Source: Aradus depressus (lineage: Eukaryota > Arthropoda > Insecta > Hemiptera > Aradidae). From it: DNA of 64,000 nt. Both the position numbers and the translations under genes were made by a program. Positions 51,831 to 62,904 of the stretch are shown here, one piece after another. The stretch is taken from positions 14,138,562-14,202,561 of the forward strand of contig OY759217.1 of the NCBI GenBank assembly GCA_963662175.1, read 5' to 3'. Each line of letters begins with the position of its first letter. Position 1 is the first letter of the stretch. The notes under the pieces were generated by a model. The model ran no database searches. It saw only the letters and a program-made list of their open reading frames with translations, and had not been told where the DNA came from.

Positions 51831-52324
51831 TACAAAATGTATTAGAGGACCAGGTTTAAAACATGTGCGCATGAGATTTGAGAAAGTTGTGGGGATATCT
51901 GTTTCGTAAGCAGCCAGTCTTGGTAACCTCAATCTTATCCAAAAACGCACCCTGCTTCTGGAGTCTATTATGAAAGGAAATTAGGACCAACCTGGAGGTT
52001 TCCTCTGAGTTTAACTTCTTGAATAATTCCCCCTCTGAAAATAGGTTTTCTGAAGGTAACTGAAACAGAGAGATGGTGACCTGGACAATTATGAAATCTG
52101 TATCTAATGGAGGTAGATTGGGTGGGATTCCTGAGTTGCTGGGGAGGTATCTTAGTCTCTTTGTGCTCCCTCCCCTCCACCCCCCCTAATTATATACGAG
52201 GTGTTTTCATGGTCTACTCATGGACCCCCTCCGGCACTTCACACACCCCGCAATCCACACAAACTATTTCTTTTTATCATTGCAAAGTTTGACTTTAGTT
52301 TTCTAACGGTGCCTTTCAATCAAG
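51831..52324. other. Unidentified, balanced composition
   Basis: Higher GC than surroundings with overlapping frames of 61-70 codons on both strands; none has a motif. Could be the decayed remains of a gene or element, but I cannot support either. Confidence 0.35.
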
Positions 52325-52925
52325 TCTTCACTTCCTCAGCTGTACAAAGTATTGACAAAGTTATGTAACCGGTCAGAAATTCGATGTTGAGATCGATATA
52401 ATATAATCTCCTGGTTCTCCTGCTGGAACTAATCGACCTTTCGGGTTAAAAATCAATATTGACTTACATAGGGGGCTTCTGAATTCTCATACTAAATTTT
52501 ATATCGATACGTTTATTATATCGGCGGTTATTAGGGTATTTGAGTCAAACCCTTCGACTGATTCCGCGGAAAATTAATATATGCTGTCCTTACAAGGTTT
52601 CATATTTAAATATAAAGTTTCATGTCAATACATTCATTACAACGGCAGTTATTAGAGTTTTTTTGCTAAGCCTCAACGTAAAGCCTCTTTCTCTTTGACC
52701 AATTTGGCTGAAAATCAATAGGTGTCATTCGTAGGGGGTTATGGATACACATATAAAATTTCATGTCGATATATTCATTCTATCAGGAGTTATCGTGTTC
52801 ACATACACATAAACACTGATTTTTTTCTCGTTTTTGGGATTAGAGGCTTGGAAAACATGAAATTCCGTTGAAAACTCAATATCGAATTTCTGACTGATTT
52901 TATAACTTCCCCTATACTTCATATT
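52325..52925. mobile_element. Foldback rptA: short + arm, full-length - arm
   Basis: + arm 52325-52395: TTCCTCAGCTGTACAAAGTA, GGTCAGAAATTCGATGTTGA. - arm 52400-52925: three modules with GGCGGTTATTAG at about 52524, GGCAGTTATTAG at 52645 and AGGAGTTATCGTG at 52787, then TTCACATACACATAAACACT and CATGAAATTCCGTTGAAAAC, ACTTCCCCTATACTTCA. Module steps are about 121 and 141 bases. Confidence 0.85.
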
Positions 52926-53229
52926 TTCGTACTTTTTTCATATTAAATTATTTATTTCTGATGATGATGATTCTTTATCTTGATGAGTGTATTGACGATT
53001 CATGTAAATTTATTAATTAAATTTTTGTACATATGACGCTCATGTAGGTCATATTGTAGCCTAATGATGCAAAAAATGCGAAACCGGTTGTGAAAAAAAA
53101 AATTTGAAGAGGAAGACAATAATTTTTATTCACCTTATATTTTTAATACTTTGGGTTAATGTTAACAGGAGTTATTGTTTCCTCTGAGTTAGCAGGAGTT
53201 AAACTGGGGATCATCTATTTCCCAAGCTT
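52926..53229. other. Includes a Penelope-type tail-like fragment
   Basis: 53058-53100: CCTAATGATGCAAAAAATGC then GAAACCGGTTGTGAAAAAAA, a hammerhead-like core with the essential CUGA changed to CUAA. Otherwise unassigned. Confidence 0.4.
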
Positions 53230-54303
53230 TGAAAACCACAGTTAGGAGAATGAATACAGGAACCTGAAGCACATGATCTACAGCTCCATGACCTATGGAC
53301 GTGAAACCTATACCCTTATCTCACATCTGGAGAAGCGTTTCCGGACGTTTGAAAATAAAAAGAGCTGAAGAAAGTAGTAAGTCCGGTGAAGAATAGAGAA
53401 ACCCAGGAGTGGAGGAACAGAACAAAGAGGAAACTGAGAGATATCTGCTGGCAACACCCGACCATAATAGATGATATGGCGATGGCCGGTTGGGCATGTG
53501 GAAAGAAGCAGATCACAGACAGCCATAGGATGCAAATTGACTCTGGATGAGGATTCCAAGATGCAAGGATGGGATCAAAAGGAGCTTCGACAAAGACATC
53601 CTGTTTGTATGCTCGGACGAGATTCCACATTTTTTGTTAAGATTTGATCATATAAAACGATTTTATGACCACGGGAGCATTCTCAGATTCTTTACGAAAA
53701 ATGGGAGACTAGATCCTTCATGAAGGATTTGGTATTGGTAGTATAGAGAATTAGGTAACAAGTTATAGTGGAAGCCTTGTGCTTATGGACGTTCAGTTCT
53801 AAGGGGACCACGATGGATGCTTTGGTACACCACGTGTTGAACTGGGAACCAGTGGCGCACGACAGATCGCGGTGGAGGAGGTTGGTGTGGGTGGCTGAGG
53901 ATCTTCAGGATTCGTCGTCAACTGAATAAGAGTAAAACTAAGGATTCTTAATATTTTAAATGTTGATAAAATGCCGATTTTCTGAAAGTTTGAGGTTGGT
54001 ATCTGGCCTTAAATCTCTCCGATTAAAGCTATGAATCAGTCTGTGATCTTGGATTCAGCTGTTGGTCTCAGATCCGTGATTCACAAGTGAATTGTGTGGT
54101 CCCAGGACTCCGCCAAGTTAGAGAGACTGAGAGAGTCTTTGTGACCTCCAACTTGGTCTTAGTTGGTTAACTTGATTCGACCTGACCTGAACCTCCTGAA
54201 CTCACTCACTCTGTCACTTAGACAAAGGCTGTTAGGGTTTTCCCTTCCAAATCCATTATCCCTTTCCCAAATAATGGCGTCTAAAAAAAAAAAAAAAAAA
54301 AAA
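53230..54303 (+). pseudogene. RTE-like LINE C-terminal part with 3' UTR and poly(A)
   Basis: Plus-strand translation gives LKHMIYSSMTYGRETYTL, SHLEKRFRTFENK (the 'YGsEtW...rL..fE' block), then after frame changes PVKNRETQEWRNRTKRKLRD, and at 53839-53928 NWEPVAHDRSRWRRLVWVAE ending at a stop. These blocks follow the reverse transcriptase in RTE-like insect LINEs; the relic at 26620 has the same blocks. After the stop a 370-bp tail ends in A19 at 54285-54303. Whether that tail belongs to the same element is inference. Reverse frames of 83 and 104 codons at 53308-53630 are shadows. Confidence 0.82.
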
Positions 54304-54404
54304 GTAAGAAAATTCTGTTAGTAGCATTACTTTCTTGTTTCATTCTATTATCTAATTTTCTGCATAAATGTGCAAATATTTAACGGTAAAGTCAATGATT
54401 AACT

Positions 54405-54945
54405 GACAATGTGCTTCCCCTAAATCAGCTAAGTTTTTGCTCTCCCTCTGAAATGTAATGATTTATACGTGTTCAAAACCGGTTTTCAACACAAGCGTCA
54501 TCATCAGTTCCACATTCTATCCGTACAGTCTATACTCTATAGTAGCCTCTATAGGCTAAAGGAATACTGACATCTAATCAGTTCTGAATCCGCATAATAA
54601 TCTCGGGTTTTTTGAGTTGAACCTCCTCTTATGCCCCATTTCCGTTTGGTCGATTTGACTGAAACTCAATATGTGTCATCCTTATGGGGTTCTGTGTATA
54701 CATATACAATTCTGTGACGATGTATTCATTACTTAGGAAGTTATTTGAGTTTTTGTCTTAAGCCCTGATTCTCCCTTCCTCTTTGGCCGATTTGGCTGGA
54801 AATGAGTAGGTTTCATCCTTATGGTGTATACAGTTCCATTTTGATATGTTCTCTCTATCGGGGGTGTTAAGAGACACAACTATGATTTTTTTTTTTTTTT
54901 TAAATAAGAGGTTTGGAGAATATTAAATTCTGCTGAAAATCTATT
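54405..54945 (-). mobile_element. rptA copy with a nested terminal-repeat fragment
   Basis: GTGCTTCCCCTAAATCAGCT, then at 54470-54575 an insertion whose reverse strand reads GAACTGATGATGACGC...TTGAAAACCGG (Penelope-tail style), then rptA modules with GTGTCATCCTTATGGGG, GACGATGTATTCATTAC and a T run at 54890. Confidence 0.75.
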
Positions 54946-55435
54946 TTTATTCTCTATTATTCTAGTCTATTTCGCATCTGCTTTCTGGAGAGAACTCCTT
55001 CCCTCTTTGTCCTCGGTTGAGGTTATTTCTTGGCTCTGTTTGATGTTTACGTTTTTCGCTCAGTTAACAAATGTTTCTTTTGTTTTTGAAGTTAAATAAT
55101 AAATAATATGTAATGTTTATGTTTCCATATCAATGTTTATTCATCTTTTTTTTTTTCTTTTCCACTTTGCATACCCTAACTAAATAAATGAACAATGGTG
55201 GCATTCAATTTACCGGAATGAATGTAATAACCTTAGACGGCTATTGCAAAAAAAAGTAAAATTTCGTTGGTAAGTCACCCCGGGCGCAAACACCGCACTA
55301 CAGCCAGCGTGTGCCTTCTATCTCGAGCTCTCTCGGCGCGCCTAGGAAATTAAGGTGGGGTGGGAGTGACCGGCGATTGTCGCAGATTGTGGCGGTCGTT
55401 CCCAGCCGACCATATCAACAGAATTATTATATTTT
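54946..55435. other. No recognised gene
   Basis: 55260-55420 is the most GC-rich stretch nearby (GTCACCCCGGGCGCAAACAC, CTCGGCGCGCCTAGG) and unassigned. Confidence 0.4.
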
Positions 55436-55451
55436 TTGCTTTCTTTTTTTT

Positions 55452-55582
55452 TAGGACCATCACTTAATGTCTTATCCGAAGGACGGTGTGCTCAATTTTT
55501 TTTTTACCTCTCAGATAGAGACCCTCGCCGGGTACGGACCCGGGATCTTGAGCTCGGTATCCCTGAGCTACCGGCGCCCTTC
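55452..55582 (-). mobile_element. SINE-A 5' part
   Basis: GGACCATCACTTAATGTCTT, CCGAAGGACGGTGTGCTCAA, CGGACCCGGGATCTTGAGCT and GAGCTACCGGCGCCC. The 3' part is missing, unusual for a retrocopy. Confidence 0.82.
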
Positions 55583-56051
55583 TTTATGTATACATATTTT
55601 GTTCAATTGACAATATTTTTTTAAAAAATACGAAATTTGTTTTATTTATTTAATATGAAATTTCCATTTCCTATAAATCCGCGTTTCTCTTCTTAGAAGT
55701 TAATCTTTTTAGACAGGGATTTCATGTTTTTAGACCCTGGATTACTAACAACAAATCCTCTTTTTAGAGTGTTAGCTTCATTCATATTTTACCTTGAACA
55801 GTTTTTTTGTAAACTACACATGAATTTGGATGCATATATTTTAATAAAATTAAAATTATCTTTTCATAAGAATTGTATTACAAAAAAAAATTTAAAAAAA
55901 AAATTGATTAGAAGTAGGTAATTAATATGATTCTTCGAATTTAATTAAAATTAATTTAATTCATAATGAGTCACGAGTATTTCTGGTGGGTGTTTGAAAG
56001 CAAACTGTATTCGTGTTAAATAATTCGTGGTATTATGTATTGGCTGCGACT
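55583..56051. other. No recognised feature
   Basis: AT-rich; a 65-codon frame at 55724 has no motif. Confidence 0.4.
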
Positions 56052-56072
56052 GGGGGGGGGGGGGGGGGGGGG
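56052..56072. repeat. G21 homopolymer tract
   Basis: Uninterrupted G run followed by AAGCTAGATGCCCCTCC. The neighbouring 56106-56160 stretch holds an inverted pair TTAATAGGGCTCCGTAGGTC / GAAACCCTATTAA. Confidence 0.9.
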
Positions 56073-56287
56073 AAGCTAGATGCCCCTCCATTCCACTCCG
56101 AGGTTAATAGGGCTCCGTAGGTCAAAGACCGCCCAAGAAACCCTATTAACGAGTAGTGAGGCACTCGAAGGTTTTCGTAAGCGAAAATTATATACGTCAC
56201 AACGAAGCATTTTTCGCTTACGGAAATCTTCAGTATGTCAGCCGGTGACATTTATCAGTAATTTTCCTTATATCTTTATTGAATTAT
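56073..56287. repeat. Small inverted repeats
   Basis: GTTTTCGTAAGCGAAAATTA at 56172 and TTTTTCGCTTACGGAAATC at 56211 form a hairpin of about 13 bp around TATACGTCACAACGAAGC. Its role is unknown. Confidence 0.7.
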
Positions 56288-56894
56288 TAAAATTTATTAA
56301 GTGGTTATAGTACTATTATAGTCTACTCATGGCATTATTTTGAGATTACGAGTAGAACAAGAGCTGTCAAGTAATCATAAAATGAAAACATAAATAATTG
56401 GAGACAACACATGCTACTCGTATTATAGACGTTGTCACTTTTTACTGTTTCTTTAGATTATATTTTATTCATAGTCTGTTTTTGTTTATTTTAAATTAAT
56501 TTATGGTTAGTTATTGTGACTCATGCCCGGACTTTAACTAAGAGGTCATATCGCCTACTACCAGAGCGCTCTTTTATCACTATGGTGGCTCAGTCCGACT
56601 CTACAGTGGGAGTCCTAAAAGGTTTATTCACCTAGATTAATGGTGTTTAACAAGTATATGACATCGTACAGGCTCGTAACTATCGTCCCGAAGGACGGCG
56701 TGCTCAAGGTTTTTTTCACTTCCAGTTGAAGAACCTAAGGCCGGGATGGCCGCGATGTGTTTCATTACCTTTAAACAGTGGAGCCCTATGCACTGATATC
56801 TCAGTTCTCTCTAACACGCGTGTAATCACTATAGGCATACTACCTTTTCACGTAAGTATAGTGATATAACTGGTGTTATCTTCTTGAAAGAATA
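56288..56894 (-). repeat. Right arm of the long inverted repeat, containing SINE-A
   Basis: Reverse complement of 50794-51286. It keeps the full SINE-A 3' body at 56508-56750 (GTTAGTTATTGTGACTCATG ... CCGAAGGACGGCGTGCTCAA), while the tRNA-like head is replaced by GGCCGGGATGGCCGCGATG and then the ATATCACTATACTTACGTG block. Outer boundary TTCTTGAAAGAATA. Confidence 0.93.
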
Positions 56895-57296
56895 AAGACA
56901 AGCAATATGTAAATTTATTCATTGATATTTTCCTAAATATTGGTCCCATCCTTAACTATATAATGACAGGTTATAATACATCTTATCTCTAACTCAAATC
57001 TGGAGATAGTATAATACTACGGGAGCTAGTCGATATAATACTACGGGAGCTTGGAGGCAGTTTGATATCCTAGAATATCAATCAATTTAACACTCCCCCC
57101 CCCTCCCTTGTTCAGGTCTTATTATGGGGAAGTAGAGCAGAATCCGGATCATTAGAGGAAATTGGGAAATCATTTAGTTGGGAATAAATCAGCATAATGC
57201 GGGGAGATAAGGGAAAAGGGTGGTTGAAACAGGGACCGAGGTGGAGGGATGGAAAACATTGGAATCACAGGATGGCGCTTAAAGCAACCAGCATAG
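56895..57296. other. No recognised feature
   Basis: A short tandem duplication of TATAATACTACGGGAGCT lies at 57009-57052. No coding signal. Confidence 0.5.
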
Positions 57297-57485
57297 AGCA
57301 CGCTGTCCTTCGGATGGGACGTTAAACTATGGTCCCGTGCTTCATCTCATGTTGTCAGGAACTCGTTAAACCCCTGCACGCTTCCCATAGTAGAGACACG
57401 CTCATGTCCAGTAACGAAAGAGCGCTCAGGCAGTAGGCGATATGACCTCAAAGCCCGGGCATGAGTCACAATTAAGTAACCATAG
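57297..57485 (+). mobile_element. SINE-A 3' part
   Basis: GAGCACGCTGTCCTTCGGAT, GGGACGTTAAACTATGGTCC, GTAACGAAAGAGCGCTC, GGGCATGAGTCACAATTAAG. Tail of the AACTA-like type. Confidence 0.85.
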
Positions 57486-57497
57486 GTATTTGCTATT

Positions 57498-57640
57498 TTT
57501 ATTTTCTTACGATTGTAGTATCTATAAGGACGTATTTTTATTATTCGAAAATCTGAGATCACGTTTTCAACAGAATTTTACGTCTCCTGAATACGTTTTG
57601 ACCAGTTTCGCTGTAAAGTAAGAGCAGACCCAACTCAAAA
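57498..57640 (+). mobile_element. rptB left-end fragment
   Basis: TTTTCTTACGATTGTAGTAT with CTATAAGGACGTA (palindrome remnant), CGAAAATCTGAGATCACGTT, CTCCTGAATACGTTTTGACC. Confidence 0.68.
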
Positions 57641-57710
57641 ACTATTGTAGCAAAAACTTGATATTTTAAATGAAGTTGTCACATGTGCTAACTTACATCT
57701 GAGTAGATTT

Positions 57711-57906
57711 TAGGAATAGATAATTAAAATACACAATTTCTTTGTAAACTTCACTATATTCTCAAATACTCAACTAGTTTCGCCGTGTTAAGGCATTATC
57801 AAGAGTCACTTACACAATGCCTTAACACGGCGAAACTAGTTGAGTATTTGAGAATATATAGTGAAGTTTGACAAACAAATTGTGTATTTTAATTATCTAT
57901 TCCTAG
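57711..57906. repeat. 196-bp palindrome
   Basis: Left arm 57711-57797 (TAGGAATAGATAATTAAAAT ... TTCGCCGTGTTAAGGCATT) and right arm 57817-57906 are inverted copies with only a few differences; loop of 19 bases. Each arm carries TGCCTTAACACGGCGAAAC, a stem-plus-GAAA motif as in the terminal repeats above; the loop side reads CTTGATAA. Confidence 0.92.
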
Positions 57907-57988
57907 AATGGAGCTTCACAAAGTAAATCTGGAAACCATAAATTATTTGAGTAGATTTTGTTTCGGTAAGATTGAAACGGTCGATTGG

Positions 57989-58232
57989 TTAGTTAGTTAT
58001 TGTGACTCATGCCTTGACCTTAACTTCGAGGTCATATCGCCTACTACCAGAGCGAGCTTTCGTTCGTGAGCTTGACTCTACAGTGGGAATTCTAAATTGT
58101 GCCTACCCTAAATTTTCTCCTAGGGTAGGGGTCATTAGCAAGTTGCAGGCTCGGGACCATCCCTTAACGTCCCATCCAAAGAACGGCGTTTGTCGGAGTT
58201 CGCATGCTACCTCTGGGCTACCGGCGCCCTCA
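57989..58232 (-). mobile_element. SINE-A copy
   Basis: AGTTAGTTATTGTGACTCAT, GAGGTCATATCGCCTACTAC, GGCTCGGGACCATCCCTTAA and GGGCTACCGGCGCCCTC; several short deletions. The head retains the A box only. Confidence 0.87.
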
Positions 58233-58300
58233 AAATCGGTCAATTTGTTCTAGAGGGAGAGAGAAAACATTGCCGGTGATTCACTGACGACGTTTTTGAT
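58233..58300 (+). mobile_element. rptA 3' end
   Basis: AATCGGTCAATTTGTTCTAG, AGGGAGAGAG and ATTGCCGGTGATTCACTGAC, GACG. SINE-A inserted just before it. Confidence 0.75.
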
Positions 58301-58756
58301 TCTGACATCCTAAAGACAAAACATTCACAGTGATGGCTGACTTATCCCCAGTTTCTTACGGCTTTATTTCTATTTATAAACTAAGTTCCGTTCTGAGGGG
58401 AATACCGGTCCCATTTCCTAACGACGATTCCGATGAAGACCTAAAGAAAGACACGAGGTGCCCCAACATTCCTTGTGTAGTCCTTGCCTTGATCTTTGAA
58501 GGGGCCAGTTTCCCTCTTTGATCCTTCAAACGTCATCCTGGAAGAACTACTTTACCCTCCTAATAAGGTCAACACGCCTGTCTGCAAGACTCTTCAGGAG
58601 GTATCCTCAAAGGAAGACTTCAGCCATGTTTATCATTTTTCTTTTCCCCTCAAATAGTTCCATCGTAAAGTGGAGTCCCTTCGTTGGAGATGACTTGTCC
58701 ATTTAGAGCAGACACATTACCCACATCCGTTTGGTAGATCCCCGATGTACATTTAG
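58301..58756. other. Unidentified, gene-like composition but no support
   Basis: Higher GC and two 62-63 codon frames (58330-58521, with ADLSPVSYGF and DDSDEDLKKD; 58518-58706) on the same strand. I recognise neither. They could be host exon remnants; no splice or motif evidence. Confidence 0.3.
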
Positions 58757-58900
58757 TAAGAGATCATATCGCCTACTACCAGTGCTATCTTTCTTCGTTC
58801 TGATAGACATGAGCCCGACTCAACTCTGGGAGACCTAAATTTTACCAACACCTTCCAGATAAAAACCTAAGAGCCTCGGCCGGAAGTTGATAAACACGCA
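58757..58900 (-). mobile_element. SINE-A fragment
   Basis: GATCATATCGCCTACTACCA, GACATGAGCCCGACTCAACT, CCTAAGAGCCTCGGCCGG. A large internal deletion removes the middle of the body. Confidence 0.82.
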
Positions 58901-58906
58901 CCGGGT

Positions 58907-59205
58907 AGTTATTATGACTCATGCCCGGGCTTTAACTACGAGGTCATATCGCCTACTACCAGAGCGCTCTTTCGTCACTCTAGTGGACCTGAGCCTGACT
59001 TTACTATGAGAGTCCTAAATTTTCGTTCCCTAAATTTTTATTCACCCACGGTTCTTAACGAGTACCTTACAGTCTTGGTACCGTCGCTTAATCCGCAGGA
59101 CGGCGGGCTCATGGTTTCTTCACCTCTCAAAAATGTATCTTTCGAACCCGCAATCTTGAGGTAAGTAGACAAGCACTCTAGCTTTGAACTACTGGCTCGG
59201 CTGTT
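58907..59205 (-). mobile_element. SINE-A copy, in tandem with the previous one
   Basis: TAGTTATTATGACTCATGCC, GGGCTTTAACTACGAGGTCA, CTAAATTTTTATTCACCCAC, GCAGGACGGCGGGCTCATGG and CGAACCCGCAATCTTGAGG. Same orientation as 58757-58900 with only six bases between, so one may have inserted at the other's head. Confidence 0.87.
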
Positions 59206-59264
59206 TTTTAACAATTTGGGATGTATATCTTCTATGTTGAGAAACGCGGACATATTGTCGATAC

Positions 59265-59600
59265 TTATAATGAAACTCTGAAAACTGTCATTGTAATTAG
59301 GATATCAACATAACATTTCGTATGTAAATTCAAAACGCCATAAGGACGACACATTAACTTTCAGCGAACTCGGCCGAACCTTTGGGCGGTTCAGGGGAGG
59401 TGGCTCAACTCTAAAACCCTAATAACTGCCGATGTAATAAATCTATCGATACAACATTTAAATTGAGAATTTAGAAGCCTCTTTGTAATCAATTATTGAT
59501 TATTAGACGAAACAGTCCACTGGTTTTGGAGGGGGTGCAAAAAGTTATTTGATTAATTCGTTCTGGGGAAGTACAATGATTCACCTACGACTTTTGTTCA
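59265..59600 (+). mobile_element. rptA 3' two-thirds
   Basis: CATTTCGTATGTAAATTCAA, AACGCCATAAGGACGACACA, CTAATAACTGCCGATGTAAT, GTCCACTGGTTTTGGAGGG and CTGGGGAAGTACAATGATTC, ACC. Confidence 0.82.
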
Positions 59601-60279
59601 TGTGCTTGCTGCCCAAGTTTTTCACTACATTTTTCGTTCAAATTATACTAGAAAGATACAACACAATTTACACATATCAGATATCTGCTCTAGTCGAGTC
59701 TGCAAACTGTCTCTGCATTTCCCAGGGGCCTTAAAGGAATAATTGATAATAATTATAATCTCATATCCAGTTAGGGCCGTCCCTATTAATATTGCTATTG
59801 TAATATTTGTCAAATTATGATATACGGAAAATTACAGTACCTTACAGATGTAGTAACAACATAATTATCAGACAGACTATCTACAGTCTGCTTATAATTT
59901 TGCCAACAGTCTTGGTAACTGTTCGTCGATTCACTATCGAACTGTTCGATAAGTTGAATTAACGCTTTTTTTATATAAGAAACACAACTTTTATGTTATT
60001 GTTATTGTTATTTACACTAGTTTATAAATTATCAACCGATATTAACTATTAGACTATAAACAAATAAGTGATCAATGAATAATTATACTTATTACGATTA
60101 ATTTATTATACGACGGATTTGACGCATTGTGAAATTATTATAACAAGTTTTAATTTTTGTTTCAATGTGTCATTGTTTTTAGTTTTTTTTGAACTAATGG
60201 CTTGTAAGGGGGAAATGTGTGTGCAAAATTTGGTCCCCCACATCTAAATCGAACAATTTAAATTATATAAATCTGGAAC
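59601..60279. other. AT-rich, no recognised gene
   Basis: Frames below 65 codons and no motif. No repeat family of the window recognised. Confidence 0.4.
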
Positions 60280-60665
60280 ACTGTACATTAGTTCATGAAC
60301 GGTTGGATGTTCTAGTCTTCATGAAGTAACTGATTGATGAGATAGAAGGAGGCATTTACAATTCGACGAAGGACTTTGGACTGGAAAGCTTGGATGCGGT
60401 TTATATTGGACTGTTGGGCTCAACCCCATAGTTCGAAGGCGTATGTCCATATTGGGCGTGTTATAGTCTTGTAAATTGACAGTTTTTTGGCAGTAAAAAG
60501 TCTGAATTTTGGTCCAAGTAGTCTATGTAGTGATCCGTAACGTCGATTCAACTCTTGTCCTTAAGTCTTGTGTGTGGGTTCCACGTCAGTCGGCTGTCTA
60601 AGTAGAACCCAAGGTAACGTACGACCTGGTTGGGACAAGGAATTAGAACATTGTTGATGCTGACA
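60280..60665 (-). pseudogene. Jockey-like LINE RT C-terminal relic
   Basis: Reverse strand: FVSINNVLIPCPNQVVRYLG, FYLDSRLTWNPHTRLKDK, then shifted LNRRYGSLHRLLGPKFRLFT, AKKLSIYKTITRPIWTYAFE, LWG, stop, NINRIQAFQSKVLRRIVNA. The block order (YLG..LD.RLTW.pH, LY..i.RPiWtY, iQ..QsKvLR.i) is that of the jockey clade and matches 44984-45349. At least two frameshifts and one stop. Confidence 0.88.
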
Positions 60666-60699
60666 AAATGTATAATATTAATTTTTATCGTATGGTGAG

Positions 60700-60840
60700 C
60701 ATTTGTGACCTGGGCTTAAACTATGGGGTCATATCGCCTACTACCAGAGCGCTCTTTCGTCGATCTGGTGGACTCGAGCGCGACTCCACATTGGAAATCC
60801 CAAAAGTTTGATGATCCGCAATCTTGAGCTCATATGCATT
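60700..60840 (-). mobile_element. SINE-A fragment
   Basis: GGGTCATATCGCCTACTACC, AGAGCGCTCTTTCGTCG, GGTGGACTCGAGCGCGACTC; short head remnant CCGCAATCTTGAGCTCA. Confidence 0.8.
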
Positions 60841-61613
60841 TGTACTGTATATCATAGCCTTTGTAGTCTTTGATAAATACAAAGTTTATTTTAAGAAAAT
60901 AAAACGAAATAGGAAGAGATTGTAACATGGCAGAATAGTATTTCAGTACAACTTATGAGGCATGGTTTGGGGTAGTTTAGATGAAGTTAACTCCGGTGTT
61001 CTGACTAAACATTAACTAGAAACACGCACACAATTCAAACGAGATTTTAAAATTACACCTAATTCATTACACGAAACCATTGACTTTCGTCAAAAGTTAG
61101 TTAAACATTTGAGTAATACATCTTCATCTTGTTAAAGGCAAATCTTCTCTTAAAAAGCAAGGAAATTACTGTATTAAAGAAAATTTCAAATGTTTATTTT
61201 ATCATAATTGAATACATTATATATTTTATTTATTTTTATTTCTATTTTTACATCATGCCACCAATAGGCCCAATTATAAGTGGTCACGATACACAATAAT
61301 TTATTTATTAAGTTATTATGATGACAAAATTATTTATATCCACAAAGAAAAGAACTAAGATAAATACTGTTCGAAAGAAAAATAATACAAAATACAATGG
61401 CTTCCATACTTTACAGATGATTATCTACAGATGTAAAAACAAGAATAAATAAATATAAAATATATTACAGCAAACTATAGTACAAGTAGAAAATAAAGAA
61501 TCTTTATAGGATGGGAATAGAAATGAATAGAGAATAATATAAATTAAAATTTTTTTTTGGCATAATATAAGGAGTCGCATTTTATGTTGTAGAGGCGGTA
61601 GTAGACAGGTTAC
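60841..61613. other. No recognised gene
   Basis: 61000-61140 has a short plus-strand stretch reading TQFKRDFKITPNSLHETIDF but with no start, no known motif and early stops; 61180-61560 is very AT-rich. Confidence 0.35.
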
Positions 61614-61738
61614 AGTTAGTTATTGTGACATATCCAGACTTCAACTACAAAGTCATATCGCCTTCTACCAGAGCGCTTTGGGTGATCATGAGCCCGACTC
61701 TACTATGGGAGTCCTAAATGTTACCTACCCAGGTTAGT
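61614..61738 (-). mobile_element. 5'-truncated SINE-A
   Basis: CAGTTAGTTATTGTGACATA, AAGTCATATCGCCTTCTACC, ATGAGCCCGACTCTACTATG, CCTAAATGTTACCTACCCAG. Confidence 0.85.
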
Positions 61739-62403
61739 TAACTGTTAGCTGTTTAGTTAGCTTAGAGAGTTGTTCACTTTCTTCAAAAATATTGAAAAAT
61801 TATATAATAAATTATTTTTTATTTTATATATACATATATTATTTTTTTATTTTATATATATATATATATATATATATGTATAATAAAAAAACAGCCAGAA
61901 ATTAAAGGAAATAATTGATAATAATTTATAATAGTAATAATTATAAAAGATATATAAAACAAACAAAAGGAGAAAAATATTATATTGAACTTCTTAAAAT
62001 TAGATTGTGATATCATTATTATATTATTTTCTGTACATAAGGGACGAAGCTCTCTCAACTATGAATCTTACTTATCTACGATATTTAAAAAAATATATTT
62101 TCAACTACATAAAGTGTTATGTAGTTAAAAATGTGTAATGACCTAACTAAAATTCAACTTATTTATTATTCTGTATTGGTTGAAGAAAATACAAACTTTT
62201 AAGAAGTTTGGTATAAAATTTAATTATCATTTTATGCTCAGGTTATTTCAAATGAGGTAATTATTAATTAATTAAGTTGAATTATTTATTTATAAGTTCA
62301 TTTATTCATGGAATGGAATGTTTTCTTCTTCTTTGTAGATTTTTATTTAATTCATTTTTTAAAACACTCCTTCAAATTGAACTAACTAATGTAATACTGG
62401 GGA
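61739..62403. other. AT-rich with TA microsatellites
   Basis: Duplicate (TA)n blocks near 61825 and 61852-61878 (TTTTTATTTTATATATA). No coding signal. Confidence 0.5.
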
Positions 62404-62419
62404 GGGGGGGGGGGGGGGG
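62404..62419. repeat. G16 homopolymer tract
   Basis: Uninterrupted G run, one of several G/C runs of 14 or more in the window. Confidence 0.9.
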
Positions 62420-62904
62420 ACTTTCTTCTCAAATCTTTCCTTAAAAAACCTTCTTTTAAATAACTTGTCGCGAAAAGAATACGAAAAAAGAGCAAATCTT
62501 TCCCAAAAAATTTAACTGACTACCAGAACAGGAATGCAATCATCTTTCCCCCGGGGCTATTTTAAATTAAAATATACATTTTTATGAGCCAAAATTCTGT
62601 CTAATGGAGTTGTGTCATCCTTTTGATGCACTCATATACCCGTTCTGATTCTATCAATACTTTCTGTGTACATTTGGGGCGAAACTCTCTTGTGCCCCTA
62701 GAGTAGATAGTATTTCTTCATCCTGGTGCCACCAACACCATCTCCCTAGCTCCCTAACTCTAGTACAGTATGATGTCGCCAAACCATAGAAAACCAACCT
62801 GAAGCGTACCCAGCGTCCCTCTCCCCCGTCTGGGTGGAACAAAAATTGATTGACCTGAGAGGGGAGTTCCTAGATAGGACACTAAATTTGAAAAGTAGTT
62901 TCAA
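62420..62904. other. No recognised gene
   Basis: A reverse 62-codon frame at 62654-62842 has no motif. Confidence 0.4.

Noticed and set aside
53308..53630. Reverse frames of 83 and 104 codons
   Set aside because: Shadows of the plus-strand LINE fragment.
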